A stretch of 64,000 nt of DNA, from positions 248,001 to 312,000 of the forward strand of contig NZ_JAAGLV010000004.1 of the NCBI RefSeq assembly GCF_010548305.1, written 5' to 3'. The number at the start of each line of letters is the position of its first letter. Within the stretch, counting starts at the first letter, position 1. Below the pieces are notes generated by a model. The model searched no databases. It was not told the origin of the DNA and was given only the letters and a program-made list of their open reading frames with translations. The DNA comes from Streptomyces sp. SID13031 (GTDB lineage: Bacteria > Actinomycetota > Actinomycetes > Propionibacteriales > Kribbellaceae). Shown piece after piece: positions 7,822 through 16,620 of the stretch. Both the position numbers and the translations under genes were made by a program.

Positions 7822-8487
7822 ATGCTTCAACGCAAGATCCTGTCCTCCCTGGCCGTCCTGGCCACCACCGCTCTCGGCGTCTCCGCCTTCGCCGCCGGCA
7901 CGGCGACGGCCGCCCCCGCGCCCGAGCCGGCCCCGGCGACCACGGTCTCGTCGTACGCCGGTTCGCCGCAGGAGGCCGCAGCGAACAAGGCCTTCTACGA
8001 CGCGGTGATGAAGTCCGCGACGGCCAAGCAGGCCGCGAGCGGCAACAAGCTCGCCGTGGTCACCGTCCGGTACCGGGTGAACGCGCCGAACTTCGCCAGC
8101 CAGATCGCGCAGTCGACGCAGATCTGGAACTCCTCGGTCGCCAACGTGAAACTGCAGGCGACCACCGGCGCGTACGACTTCTACTACACGCAGGGCAACG
8201 ACTCCCGTGGTTCCTACGCGTCGACCAACGGCCACGGCCGGGGCTACATCTTCATCGACTTCGCCCAGTCGCAGCAGTACAACAAGACCCGGATCGTCGC
8301 CCACGAGACCGGCCACGTGCTCGGTCTGCCGGACCACTACTCCGGTCCGTGCAGCGAGCTGATGTCCGGTGGCGGCCCCGGCACGTCCTGCACCAACGCC
8401 AACCCGAACTCGGCTGAGCGCAGCCGGGTCAACCAGCTGTGGGCCAACGGCAAGACCGGTCTGAGCACCTTCCAGACCATTCGCTGA
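7822..8487 (+). CDS. Secreted snapalysin-type (M7) zinc metalloprotease
   Basis: 221 residues. A Sec signal peptide ([20 protein letters not shown]...ATAA) ends near residue 31, followed by an Ala/Pro propeptide-like stretch. The catalytic motif is [13 protein letters not shown], the snapalysin HExxHxxGxxD pattern with Asp as third zinc ligand. A Met-turn (ELMSGG) and two nearby cysteines that could form a disulfide follow. Snapalysins of Streptomyces are small extracellular proteases of similar size. The gene stands alone with its own terminator at 8499 and has no counterpart in the surrounding mycobacteria-like gene order. Confidence 0.9.
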   Translation: MLQRKILSSLAVLATTALGVSAFAAGTATAAPAPEPAPATTVSSYAGSPQEAAANKAFYDAVMKSATAKQAASGNKLAVVTVRYRVNAPNFASQIAQSTQIWNSSVANVKLQATTGAYDFYYTQGNDSRGSYASTNGHGRGYIFIDFAQSQQYNKTRIVAHETGHVLGLPDHYSGPCSELMSGGGPGTSCTNANPNSAERSRVNQLWANGKTGLSTFQTIR

Positions 8488-8498
8488 CCCCGCCCGTA

Positions 8499-8549
8499 GA
8501 CAGCCGCGGCCCGGAAATCCTCAGGTGGGTTTCCGGGCCGCGGTCTGTC
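8499..8549. terminator. Bidirectional terminator between convergent genes
   Basis: A long GC-rich inverted repeat (GACAG-CCGCGGCCCGGAAA and TTTCCGGGCCGCGGTCTGTC) around a short loop, between the stops of the protease (+) and the enoyl-CoA hydratase (-). Confidence 0.75.
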
Positions 8550-8556
8550 TGAAGCT

Positions 8557-9348
8557 CTACCTACCGTTGAAGGTCGGCTTCTCCTTGGCGACGAAGGAGG
8601 CGACCGCGTTGCGATGGTCCTCGGTGTCGCCGGTGAGCTGCATCTTGCCGGCCTCGAACGCGAGCGACTCGGCCAGCGTGTGCGTCGCGGAGTACGCGAT
8701 CGACTGCCGGATCGAGCCGTACGCCACTGTCGGCCCGTTCGCCAGCCGGGTCGCCAGCTCGCTCGTCGCCGCAGCGAGCTCCTCAGCCGGTACTACGGAA
8801 GTCGCCAGCCCGAGCGTGAGCGCCTCGGCCGCCGGGATCGTGCGCGGGAAGTAGAGCAACTCGGTGGCGCGTGCCTGGCCGATCAGCCGGGGCAGGGTCC
8901 AGGAGATCCCGGTGTCGCAGGACAGCGCGATCCCGGCGAAGGCGAAGTTGAAGCCCGCCGTCTCGGCGACCACCCGGAAGTCGCAAGCGAAGGCCATCGA
9001 CGCGCCGGCGCCGGCGGCGACCCCGTTCACCGCGGCGATCACCGGCTTCGGCATCTCGGCCAGCGCCAGCGCGATCGGCGCGTAGTGGTCGGGGACCGTG
9101 CTCCACAGGGCGTCCGTGTCGTTCGCCTGGAGCAGGCCGATGTGCTCCTTCAGATCCTGGCCGACGCCGAAGGCGCGCCCGGTACCGGTCAGCACGACAC
9201 ACCGGACGGCATCGTCCGCGGCCGCTGCCTGGACGGTGTCCCGCAGCGCCACCTTGGTCGGGGTGTCGAACGCGTTCATCGCGTCCGGCCGGTTCAAGGT
9301 GATCGTGGCGACGCCCGCGGTCACGTCGTACAGGACTGAGTCACTCAT
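8557..9348 (-). CDS. Enoyl-CoA hydratase/isomerase family protein
   Basis: 263 residues of crotonase fold. The oxyanion-hole segments are GTGRAFGVGQDLKEH and AAVNGVAAGAGASMAFACDFRV, and the C-terminal trimerisation helices are present. The position of the second catalytic Glu is occupied by an Asp-containing segment (LSCDTGISWTLPRLIG), resembling PaaG/PaaB-type isomerases rather than classical hydratases. The ATG at 9348 with GGAG upstream is preferred over a TTG five codons earlier. It lies directly downstream of a PaaX-family regulator, suggesting a CoA-thioester (possibly aromatic acid) role; no other paa gene is nearby. Confidence 0.87.
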   Translation of the reverse strand: MSDSVLYDVTAGVATITLNRPDAMNAFDTPTKVALRDTVQAAAADDAVRCVVLTGTGRAFGVGQDLKEHIGLLQANDTDALWSTVPDHYAPIALALAEMPKPVIAAVNGVAAGAGASMAFACDFRVVAETAGFNFAFAGIALSCDTGISWTLPRLIGQARATELLYFPRTIPAAEALTLGLATSVVPAEELAAATSELATRLANGPTVAYGSIRQSIAYSATHTLAESLAFEAGKMQLTGDTEDHRNAVASFVAKEKPTFNGR

Positions 9349-9381
9349 CGTCGCTGGCTCCAAACACTCGGTGAATACACA

Positions 9382-10236
9382 TCAGTGAACAGTCAGACAG
9401 TTGTCCACGAAACGCCCGGCCGCGTGGCCCAGCCGGGTGGCGTGGAAATCGAAGAACGCGGCGGCCCGGGTGCCGGCCCAGTCCGCGGGCAGCAGCTCGG
9501 CCGGCAGCCCCGGATCCAGGAACAGGAACTTGCGCCACTCGTGTACGAGCTCCGACCGGACGGCGAACGCCTGCTCGTCGGTGACCTGCCCGGCCGCGCT
9601 CTCGGCCAGCGCCTTCGCCTCGTTCAGCCAGGAGGCGTACGACGCGCCGAGCTCGTCCAGCTTCCAGACCCGGCGGGCGAACTCGGCCGCGTCGTCGTCG
9701 ACCGGCGCGCGGAACCGGTCCGCGGCGATCCCTTCCAGGTCGAGGATCTGGTCCACCTCGGCGTCGTTGCGCAGGCCGACCCAGGCGGCATCCGACAGCG
9801 GAGCCCAACCCAGGAAGGCGAATTGGCTCGCCAGCTGCTCGCGGCGGCGCGCGTTCGGCACCTCGCGCAGAATGCCCAGATGCCAGTGCCCGTCCCAGTC
9901 GCCGGGCCCGGTGCCCTGGCCGTCGGCCAGGTCGGTGCCGTCGGCATCGGAGCCGGTGCGGTAGATCCGGACGGCGGCGTCGTCGAGGCGGCGACGCGCC
10001 CGGGAGGTGAGCCCGTAACCGGGCTGCCCGTCGATCCGGACCGGCTCGAGCCAGCCCTGCCGGACCATCCGCGACACGGCGGTCCGGACGGCCGGTGGAT
10101 GCACGCCCAGCGGGGCGAGCAGCCGAACCAGGGCGGCCACCGGTGCGCGCGCTCCACGCGCGCGCAGGTGGTCGCCGTACAGGTCGAAGAGGGCTGAACG
10201 AGCGTGCACGAGACCTGAGTCTGCCGTATGGTGCAC
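9382..10236 (-). CDS. PaaX-family transcriptional regulator
   Basis: About 284 residues from the GTG at 10234-10236; a second GTG at 10207-10209 is also possible. The N-terminal winged helix (SALFDLYGDHLRARGARAPVAALVRLLAPLGVHPPAVRTAVSR in the usual PaaX form) leads to a central domain and the PaaX C-terminal domain (WRKFLFLDPGLPAELLPADW). PaaX proteins repress phenylacetyl-CoA catabolism, responding to a CoA ester. The only neighbour that fits is the enoyl-CoA hydratase 33 bases downstream. The upstream gene (DUF3117) is divergent. Confidence 0.9.
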   Translation of the reverse strand: MHHTADSGLVHARSALFDLYGDHLRARGARAPVAALVRLLAPLGVHPPAVRTAVSRMVRQGWLEPVRIDGQPGYGLTSRARRRLDDAAVRIYRTGSDADGTDLADGQGTGPGDWDGHWHLGILREVPNARRREQLASQFAFLGWAPLSDAAWVGLRNDAEVDQILDLEGIAADRFRAPVDDDAAEFARRVWKLDELGASYASWLNEAKALAESAAGQVTDEQAFAVRSELVHEWRKFLFLDPGLPAELLPADWAGTRAAAFFDFHATRLGHAAGRFVDNCLTVH

Positions 10237-10393
10237 GGCTCTGGCCCGGGATCGGGGATAATGGGTCGAGATACACACTTTGCGATGCGCGCCGACGGCG
10301 CATCACCGCACGGGCGCCGGCGACGGAGGGCCCGCGTGGTGTCGTCGCTCAACACCGAAGAGGGCAGTATCCAATGAGGGAAGGGGTGCGCGC

Positions 10394-10561
10394 ATGGCGG
10401 CGATGAAGCCGCGGACGGGCGATGGTCCGCTCGAGGTCACCAAGGAGGGCCGGGGCATCGTGATGCGGGTTCCGCTCGAGGGCGGCGGTCGGCTCGTCGT
10501 CGAGCTGAACGCCGATGAGGCGACCGAGCTGGGGAACGCGCTCAAAGCTGTTGTCGGCTGA
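10394..10561 (+). CDS. DUF3117 small conserved actinobacterial protein
   Basis: 55 residues, MAAMKPRTGDGPLEVTKEGR..., which is nearly invariant across Actinobacteria (M. tuberculosis Rv1211 is the same size and also lies between tag and glgA). Function is unknown. The frame is open upstream, but the ATG at 10394 preceded by AGGGAAGGGGTG is the conserved start. The protein is a short beta-rich unit ending VVELNADEATELGNALKAV. Confidence 0.92.
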   Translation: MAAMKPRTGDGPLEVTKEGRGIVMRVPLEGGGRLVVELNADEATELGNALKAVVG

Positions 10562-10582
10562 TCCGATCTCCGCGGTGTGCTC

Positions 10583-10673
10583 GTGCGCAGTGTCGGGAGT
10601 TCCGTTGCGCTACCGGTGCCTAGGCACGCACCTGGACACCGCTATCGCTAACGCAACTCCCGACACTGCGCAC
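10583..10673. repeat. 91-nt long palindrome
   Basis: Perfect 19-bp outer arms (10583-10601, GTGCGCAGTGTCGGGAGTT, and its complement at 10655-10673). Imperfect pairing continues inward (GTTGCG/CGCTAAC, CCGGTG/CACC), so almost the whole 91 nt can fold. It lies 22 bases after the DUF3117 stop. It could be a REP-like element or a complex terminator. Confidence 0.7.
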
Positions 10674-10698
10674 AGTGAGCGCACCAGTAACCACTCCA

Positions 10699-10740
10699 CG
10701 ACCCCGGTGGGTGCCGTTTCCGGCACCGGCCGGGGTCGTT
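10699..10740 (+). terminator. GC-rich terminator hairpin upstream of pepA
   Basis: Arms 10699-10715 (CGACCCCGGTGGGTGCC) and 10722-10738 (GGCACCGGCCGGGGTCG) with a GTTTCC loop, followed by TT. Confidence 0.6.
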
Positions 10741-10783
10741 ACCGTTACACCCACAGACTTTGATCGAACAGTGAGGATGCCAG

Positions 10784-12304
10784 GTGGCTCGCCGCAGCAG
10801 CGCCCGCAAGATCTTCCCGACCCTGCCAGCCGTCGTCTGGCAGCCCGGGCTCCCCGTGCACGGGTCGCGGACCTGGGTGATCGTGGTCGGCGAGGCCGGT
10901 CTGCCGGTCGCTGCCAAGGAAGCCGGTGAGCGGCTCGGTGTCGACCTCGGCCGGTTGCTCGAGGTACAGCGCGAGGCCGGGTTCAGCGCGGCGGCGGGCG
11001 CGACCGCGGCGTACCCGCTGCTGACCGGTGAGGTGGCCGAGGTGCTGCTGGCCGGCGCCGGCGACGGGTCCGCTACGGCGCTGCGACACGCCGGGGCGGC
11101 GATCGCCCGGTTCGGCCGCGGCAAGGACGAGCTGACCACCGTTGTTGCCGAGGGCATCGACGACGAGGCGCTCCAGGCGTTCGCCGAGGGCGTCGCGCTC
11201 GGATCGTTCACGTTCACCCGCAAGACGGTCGACGTGGGCAAGCCGCTGGTCGAGCGGATCGTCCTGACCGACGGTACGGACGCCGACCGCGCCGCCGTGC
11301 TGGAGCGCGGCCTGGTGATCGGCCGGACTGGCTGGCTCGCCCGCGAGCTCGCCACCACCCCCTCGAACGAGAAGGACCCGGTCTGGCTGGCTGCCCGCGC
11401 CACCGAGCTGGCCGCGCAGACCGGCCTGGCGGTGACGGTCTGGGACGAGAAGCAGCTCGCGGCCGATGGCTTCGGCGGCATCCTCGCGGTCGGCCAGGGC
11501 TCGGCCTCGCCGCCGCGGCTCATCCGCCTCGACTACATCCCCGAGGGCGCGACCAAGGACACCCCGTACGTCGTCCTGGTGGGCAAGGGCATCACCTACG
11601 ACACCGGTGGCCTGTCGCTGAAGCCGCGCGAGGGCATGGTGTCGATGAAGCGCGACATGACCGGCGGCGGCTCGGTGATCGCGACCCTGTCGGCGCTGCG
11701 CGAGCTGGGGGCCCAGGTCAAGGTCACGGGGCTGATCTGCTCGGCGGAGAACATGCCCTCGGGAGCGGCGTACCGGCCGGACGACGTGATCCGGCACTAC
11801 GGCGGGCGGACGACCGAGGTCAAGAACACTGACGCCGAGGGGCGGCTGGTGCTCGCTGATGGACTGGCCTATGCGGTCAGCGAGTTGAAGCCTGACGTGG
11901 TCGTGGACATCGCGACGCTGACCGGTGCGATCAAGGTGTCGCTCGGATCGATGCTGTACGGCGGGCTGTTCGCCACCGACGACGGCCTCGCGGCGCAGCT
12001 GACCGGCGCCGGTGAGGTATCGGGCGAGCGGCTGTGGCGGATGCCGCTGCCCGACGTGTACGCCGACCTGATCTCCACGCCGATCGCCGACGCGGTGAAC
12101 AGCTCGAAAGGACCGGGCTCGATCACCGCCGCGCTCTTCCTGAAGCCGTTCGCCGGCGACCTGCCGTGGGCCCACCTCGACCTGTCGAGCATCGCGGAGT
12201 CCCCGCGCGACGAACTCGAGTACTCCCTCGGCGCGACCGGTGCCGGCGCCCGCCTCCTCACCACCTGGCTCACCGGCGAGACCCCGACCGCCGGCATCGG
12301 CTGA
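10784..12304 (+). CDS. pepA: Leucyl aminopeptidase (M17)
   Basis: 506 residues. The M17 signature NTDAEGRLVLADGLAYA is present together with the metal and catalytic lysines (VGKGITYDTGGLSLK, MKRDMTGGG). The N-terminal ~170 residues are the macro-domain-like regulatory part, the C-terminal ~330 the dinuclear-metal peptidase. It is cytosolic and removes N-terminal amino acids during peptide turnover. The GTG start at 10784 has GAGG 7 bases upstream; an ATG just before is out of frame. It is convergent with glgA, with a shared terminator. Confidence 0.94.
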   Translation: MARRSSARKIFPTLPAVVWQPGLPVHGSRTWVIVVGEAGLPVAAKEAGERLGVDLGRLLEVQREAGFSAAAGATAAYPLLTGEVAEVLLAGAGDGSATALRHAGAAIARFGRGKDELTTVVAEGIDDEALQAFAEGVALGSFTFTRKTVDVGKPLVERIVLTDGTDADRAAVLERGLVIGRTGWLARELATTPSNEKDPVWLAARATELAAQTGLAVTVWDEKQLAADGFGGILAVGQGSASPPRLIRLDYIPEGATKDTPYVVLVGKGITYDTGGLSLKPREGMVSMKRDMTGGGSVIATLSALRELGAQVKVTGLICSAENMPSGAAYRPDDVIRHYGGRTTEVKNTDAEGRLVLADGLAYAVSELKPDVVVDIATLTGAIKVSLGSMLYGGLFATDDGLAAQLTGAGEVSGERLWRMPLPDVYADLISTPIADAVNSSKGPGSITAALFLKPFAGDLPWAHLDLSSIAESPRDELEYSLGATGAGARLLTTWLTGETPTAGIG

Positions 12305-12314
12305 TCCGTCGGGC

Positions 12315-12341
12315 GCTCCTGTAGCCGCTGGCTACAGGAGC
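12315..12341. terminator. Shared pepA/glgA bidirectional terminator
   Basis: A perfect 12-bp stem (GCTCCTGTAGCC/GGCTACAGGAGC) with a 3-nt loop. The right arm contains the glgA stop codon. Confidence 0.75.
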
Positions 12342-13486
12342 GACTGGTAGAGCTCGATGGTGCGGTCGGAGACGGCGTCCCAGCCGAATTCGGCGATGGC
12401 TCGTTCGCGGCCGGCCTTGCCCATGGACTCGGCCTTGGCGGGGTCGGCGACGAGGGCGTTGATGCCTTCGGCCAGTTGGCGTTCGAAGGTGGTGGGGTCG
12501 TTCTCGTCGTACGGGACCAGCGTGCCGGTGACGCCGTCGACGACGACGTCCGGGATGCCGCCGACCGCGCTGGCGACGACGGCGGTCTCGCAGGCCATCG
12601 CCTCCAGGTTGACGATGCCGAGCGGTTCGTAGACCGACGGGCAGCAGAACGCGAGCGCGTGGGTGAGCACCTGGCGGACCTCTTCGCGCGGCAGCATCTC
12701 CGACACGATGAAGACGCCGTCGCGGGTGGCCTTCAGCTCGTCGACGAGGGCGTCGGTCTCGGCCTTCAGCTCGGGGGTGTCGGCGGCGCCGGCCAGTAGT
12801 ACGAGCTGCACCGACGGGTCCAGCTGGAGCCCGGCACGCAGCAGGTGCGGCACACCCTTCTGGCGGGTGATCCGGCCGACGAACGTCACGTACGGGCGGT
12901 TGAGGTCGACGCCGAGCCGCTCGAGCACGCTCGTCGAGGGATCCGGGTGGTAGAAGTCCGCGTCGATGCCGTTGGTGATGATGTGGACCTTGGCCGGGTC
13001 GATCGACGGGTAGCTGGCGAGGATGTCGTCACGGGTGGCGTTGCTGACCGCGACGACGGCGTCGGCCGCCTCGTACGCCGTCCGCTCGGCCCAGCTCGAC
13101 AGGCGGTAGCCGCCGCCCAGCTGCTCCGCCTTCCACGGCCGCAGCGGCTCGAGCGAGTGCGCGGTCACCACGTGCGGTACGCCGTACAGGAGCTTGGCCC
13201 AGTGGCCGGCCATGTTCGCGTACCAGGTGTGGGAGTGGACGAGCTGGGAGTTGCCCACGGCCGCCGTCATCGTCAGGTCGGTCGAGAGGATGCGCAGGGC
13301 CGCGTTCGCCCCCGGGATCCGCGGGTCGTCCTCGGAGTGCGCGATCGCACCGGCGCGCGGTTCGCCCATGCAGTGCACCTCGACCTCAAGCTTCTTGCGT
13401 AGCTCGCGGACGAGAAAGTCCACATGCACCCCCGCCCCGCCATACACGTCCGGCGGGAACTCACGCGTCAGAATCGCGATCTTCAT
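12332..13486 (-). CDS. glgA: GT4 glycogen synthase / alpha-maltose-1-phosphate synthase
   Basis: 384 residues, GT-B fold: MKIAILTREFPPDVYGGAGVHVDFLVREL at the N-terminus, HSHTWYANMAGH, the nucleotide-sugar site FVGRITRQKGVPHLL and the E-x7-E motif EPLGIVNLE. This is the actinobacterial GT4 family (TIGR02149); its M. tuberculosis member (Rv1212c, GlgM) makes maltose-1-phosphate from ADP-glucose and glucose-1-phosphate. The start chosen is the ATG at 13486, six residues inside the longest frame, supported by a TATGGT box 6 nt upstream. It pairs with glgC at 14111. Confidence 0.93.
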   Translation of the reverse strand: MKIAILTREFPPDVYGGAGVHVDFLVRELRKKLEVEVHCMGEPRAGAIAHSEDDPRIPGANAALRILSTDLTMTAAVGNSQLVHSHTWYANMAGHWAKLLYGVPHVVTAHSLEPLRPWKAEQLGGGYRLSSWAERTAYEAADAVVAVSNATRDDILASYPSIDPAKVHIITNGIDADFYHPDPSTSVLERLGVDLNRPYVTFVGRITRQKGVPHLLRAGLQLDPSVQLVLLAGAADTPELKAETDALVDELKATRDGVFIVSEMLPREEVRQVLTHALAFCCPSVYEPLGIVNLEAMACETAVVASAVGGIPDVVVDGVTGTLVPYDENDPTTFERQLAEGINALVADPAKAESMGKAGRERAIAEFGWDAVSDRTIELYQSLL

Positions 13487-13492
13487 CCCCCG

Positions 13493-13498
13493 ACCATA
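13493..13498 (-). promoter_or_regulatory. -10 box TATGGT, leaderless start of glgA
   Basis: TATGGT is read on the minus strand, 6 nt before the glgA ATG. Confidence 0.45.
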
Positions 13499-13505
13499 AT
13501 CCAAC

Positions 13506-14045
13506 TCAAGACATTCGCGTCGCGACCCAGAAGCGGAGTTTTCCGTGCCGCTCGTCCTCCAGTTCGCCGCCCGCGGCGAGGATGACCTTGCGGGAGGCGT
13601 CGTTGCCGGAGTCGCAGGTGACCAGGGCGGGATCGATGCCGAGGCGGGCGGCGATCGGCAGCGACTGGTGCAGCATCTGGGTGGCGTGGCCGCGCCGCCG
13701 GGCGGACGGGCGTACGCAGTACCCGATGTGGCCGCCGAGCTCGTGCAGCGCCGGGGTCAGCGTGTGCCGGATGGACAACCGGCCGAGCCAGTCGACACCG
13801 TTGTCGACGAACCAGAGCACCGTCTGATGCACCAGATCGGCCGGCGTCGGCACGCTCTCGTCGGCATCCGCGCGGATCGCCTCGACCAGCCGGGCGAACT
13901 CCCCGGGGTCCTCGGCCCGGTCCCGGCTCCAGCTCTCGCGGAACCCGCTCGCCCCCATCCACCGCACCTCGGACGACCTCAACTCGTCCCAAGCTTCGAG
14001 GAAGGAACGGTGAACAGCAGTAGTGGGTTCGACGAGCATCGGCAT
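13506..14045 (-). CDS. GNAT-family N-acetyltransferase
   Basis: 179 residues. The acetyl-CoA binding loop is YCVRPSARRRGHATQML (the R-x-x-G-x-A/G motif), with a preceding strand LGGHIGYCV and the later segment LVTCDSGNDASRKVI, where GNAT proteins often bind the acceptor. A second Met two codons in is an equally good start. Family relatives include many uncharacterised acetyltransferases; the substrate is unknown. It ends 20 bases from the glgA start and is divergent from glgC. Confidence 0.87.
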   Translation of the reverse strand: MPMLVEPTTAVHRSFLEAWDELRSSEVRWMGASGFRESWSRDRAEDPGEFARLVEAIRADADESVPTPADLVHQTVLWFVDNGVDWLGRLSIRHTLTPALHELGGHIGYCVRPSARRRGHATQMLHQSLPIAARLGIDPALVTCDSGNDASRKVILAAGGELEDERHGKLRFWVATRMS

Positions 14046-14051
14046 ACACCT

Positions 14052-14065
14052 AGTGTCACGACACT
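14052..14065. promoter_or_regulatory. 14-bp palindrome between GNAT gene and glgC
   Basis: AGTGTC-AC-GACACT, centred in the 65-bp divergent region and about 34 bp upstream of the glgC -10 box. A possible operator. Confidence 0.4.
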
Positions 14066-14098
14066 CTCAAGCGTCTTATGCAACTGGGGTTGGAAAGC

Positions 14099-14104
14099 TA
14101 AGGT
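14099..14104 (+). promoter_or_regulatory. -10 box TAAGGT, leaderless start of glgC
   Basis: TAAGGT lies 6 nt before the glgC ATG at 14111, with no Shine-Dalgarno between. Confidence 0.45.
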
Positions 14105-14110
14105 GCGGAC

Positions 14111-15337
14111 ATGGCTAAGGCACCCAGAGTTCTCGGAATCGTGCTGGCCGGTGGCGAGGGGAAGCGGCTGATGCCGCTCACGGCGGACCGGGCCAAACCG
14201 GCCGTGCCGTTCGGGGGCAGTTATCGCCTGATCGACTTCGTGCTGTCCAACCTGGTCAACGCGGGTATCCGCAGCTTGTGCGTCCTGACGCAGTACAAGT
14301 CGCACTCGCTGGACCGGCACGTCACCATCACCTGGCGGATGTCGACCTTCCTGGGCAACTACGTCACCTGTGTGCCGGCCCAGCAGCGGCTCGGCCCGCA
14401 GTGGTACCAGGGCAGCGCGGACGCGATCTACCAGTCGATGAACCTGATCAACGACGCCAAACCCGACATCATCGTCGTGTTCGGCGCGGACCACGTGTAC
14501 CGGATGGACGCCTCCCAGATGGTCCAGGCGCACATCGAGCGCGGTAACGGCGTCACCGTGGCGGGGATCCGGGTCCCGCGCGCCGAGGCGTCGGAGTTCG
14601 GCGTGATCAAGACCGCCGAGGACGGGTTCGGGATCGCCGAGTTCCTGGAGAAGCCGCTCGACCCGCCGGGCCTGCCGGACTCGCCCGACGAGACCTTCGC
14701 CTCGATGGGCAACTACGTGTTCAGCGCCGACGTCCTGGTCGAGGCGCTCCGCAAGGACGCCGCGAACCCGGCCAGCAGGCACGACATGGGCGGCGACATC
14801 GTCCCGATGCTGGTTGCCGAGGGCAAGGCCGGGGTCTACGACTTCAAGGACAACGACGTACCGGGCGCGCTCGACCGGGACCGCTCGTACTGGCGCGACG
14901 TCGGTTCGCTCGACTCGTACCACGAGGCGCACATGGACCTGGTCTCGATCCAGCCGGTCTTCAACCTGTACAACTCCGACTGGCCGATCTTCACCTCGCA
15001 CCCGCAGTTGCCGGGCGCCAAGTTCACCGACAACGCGACCGTCGGCGAGTCGATCGTCTGCGCCGGCTCGATCATCTCCGGCGCGACCGTGGACCACTCC
15101 GTGCTCGGCGCCAACGTGATCGTCAGCGCGGGCGCGAAGATCGAGAACGCGGTCATCATGGACAACTGCAAGATCGGCGCGAACGCGGTGCTGAAGAACG
15201 TCATCCTGGACAAGAACGTGATCGTGCCGGACGGCGTCGAGATCGGCATCGACCTGGACCGGGACCGCGAGCGCGGCTTCACCGTCAGCAAGGGCGGCGT
15301 GACGGCGATCGGGAAAGACACGGTCATCGCGTCGTGA
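14111..15337 (+). CDS. glgC: Glucose-1-phosphate adenylyltransferase
   Basis: 408 residues. It makes ADP-glucose, the donor for the neighbouring glgA. The N-terminal nucleotidyltransferase has [29 protein letters not shown]..., [10 protein letters not shown] and [10 protein letters not shown]; the C-terminal left-handed beta-helix carries repeated I/V-hexads ([18 protein letters not shown] onward). The length fits bacterial GlgC. The stop overlaps the next start (GTGA), so kynU is translated right behind it although the pathways are unrelated. Confidence 0.96.
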   Translation: MAKAPRVLGIVLAGGEGKRLMPLTADRAKPAVPFGGSYRLIDFVLSNLVNAGIRSLCVLTQYKSHSLDRHVTITWRMSTFLGNYVTCVPAQQRLGPQWYQGSADAIYQSMNLINDAKPDIIVVFGADHVYRMDASQMVQAHIERGNGVTVAGIRVPRAEASEFGVIKTAEDGFGIAEFLEKPLDPPGLPDSPDETFASMGNYVFSADVLVEALRKDAANPASRHDMGGDIVPMLVAEGKAGVYDFKDNDVPGALDRDRSYWRDVGSLDSYHEAHMDLVSIQPVFNLYNSDWPIFTSHPQLPGAKFTDNATVGESIVCAGSIISGATVDHSVLGANVIVSAGAKIENAVIMDNCKIGANAVLKNVILDKNVIVPDGVEIGIDLDRDRERGFTVSKGGVTAIGKDTVIAS

Positions 15338-16620
15338 GTTCAGATCAGGCGGTACGACCCGGAGAGGCCGAGGCGCTCGCGCTCGACCAGGCCGATCCGG
15401 GGTGGCGGGAGTTGTTCGATATTCCGCCGGTGGACAGTGGGTACTACCCGGAGATCGCGCACTTCGCCGGGAACTCGCTCGGGTTGCGGCCGAAGGCGAC
15501 CCGGGTCGAGCTGCTCGAGGATCTCGACTCGTGGGGTGAGTGGGGTGCCGAGGGGCATTTCGACGCCAAGCGGCCGTGGGTCGACTACCACTCGCTGCTG
15601 ACCGGGCCGGCCGCGCGGCTGGTCGGGGCGCTACCGGCCGAGACCGTCGTGATGAACTCGCTGACGGTCAACCTGCATCTGCTGATGGTGTCGTTCTACC
15701 GGCCGGCCGCGGACCGCTTCAAGATCGTGATCGAGGATTCGGCGTTCCCGTCCGACAGCTACGCGGTACGGTCCCAGGCTGCGTTCCATGGCTACTCACC
15801 TGATGACGCGGTGGTGCGCCTCCGGCCGCGGGCCGGTGAGGATGTACTGCGCACCGAGGACGTCGTCGCTGCCCTTGATTCCGAGGTGGCCCTGGTGCTG
15901 TTGGGTGGGGTGAACTACCTGACCGGCGAGCTGATGGACATCCCGGCGATCACGGCGGCCGGCCATGCGGCGGGTGCCGTCGTCGGGTGGGATCTCGCCC
16001 ACGCGGCCGGGAACGTGCCGTTGTCGCTGCACGACTGGGACGTGGATTTCGCCGCCTGGTGCTCGTACAAGTACCTCAACTCGGGGCCCGGTTCGCTGGC
16101 TGGCGCCTTCGTTCATGAGCGGCATCTGGACGCCGGGTTGCCGCGCTTCGAGGGATGGTGGAGTACCGCGGCGGCGAGCCGGTTCGAGATGGCGCCCGAG
16201 TCGCGGCCACCGGTGTCGGCCGACGCCTGGCAGATCTCGAACCCGCCGATCTTCTCGATGAGCCCGGTACGGACGTCGCTCGAGATCTTCGACGAGGTCG
16301 GCATCGAGGTGCTCCGCGAGCGCAGCCTGCGACTCACGGCGTACCTGGAGAAGTCGCTGGCCGGGATCACCCCCACCCGGCCGCTGACGGTGATCACGCC
16401 GACGGATCCGGCCCGGCGGGGAGCACAGTTGTCCCTGCGGATCGGCGGCGGTCTGAAGCCGAAGGAGCTGGCCAAGAAGCTCCGGTTCGAGTTCGGCGTC
16501 ATCGCCGACACGCGGGAGCCCGACGTACTGCGGCTGGCTCCCGTTCCGCTCTATTCGCTGTACCACGATTGCTGGCGCGTAGTAGAGGCGCTGGCCGAGG
16601 TTGTTCCGGAGACTGCATGA
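15334..16620 (+). CDS. kynU: Kynureninase
   Basis: 428-residue PLP enzyme of aminotransferase class V. It cleaves 3-hydroxykynurenine (or kynurenine) to 3-hydroxyanthranilate (or anthranilate) plus alanine. The Schiff-base lysine is Lys246 in [12 protein letters not shown]. Other family landmarks are [11 protein letters not shown], the PLP aspartate segment [12 protein letters not shown], and GWWS with a following aromatic region. The GTG start overlaps the glgC stop by four bases, and its own stop overlaps kmo by four, so the run is tightly coupled. Confidence 0.95.
   Translation: MSSDQAVRPGEAEALALDQADPGWRELFDIPPVDSGYYPEIAHFAGNSLGLRPKATRVELLEDLDSWGEWGAEGHFDAKRPWVDYHSLLTGPAARLVGALPAETVVMNSLTVNLHLLMVSFYRPAADRFKIVIEDSAFPSDSYAVRSQAAFHGYSPDDAVVRLRPRAGEDVLRTEDVVAALDSEVALVLLGGVNYLTGELMDIPAITAAGHAAGAVVGWDLAHAAGNVPLSLHDWDVDFAAWCSYKYLNSGPGSLAGAFVHERHLDAGLPRFEGWWSTAAASRFEMAPESRPPVSADAWQISNPPIFSMSPVRTSLEIFDEVGIEVLRERSLRLTAYLEKSLAGITPTRPLTVITPTDPARRGAQLSLRIGGGLKPKELAKKLRFEFGVIADTREPDVLRLAPVPLYSLYHDCWRVVEALAEVVPETA

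Noticed and set aside
16155..16616. Upstream extension of the kmo frame
   Set aside because: It lies inside kynU in another frame; the Rossmann motif begins right after ATG 16617, which overlaps the kynU stop as expected for coupled genes.
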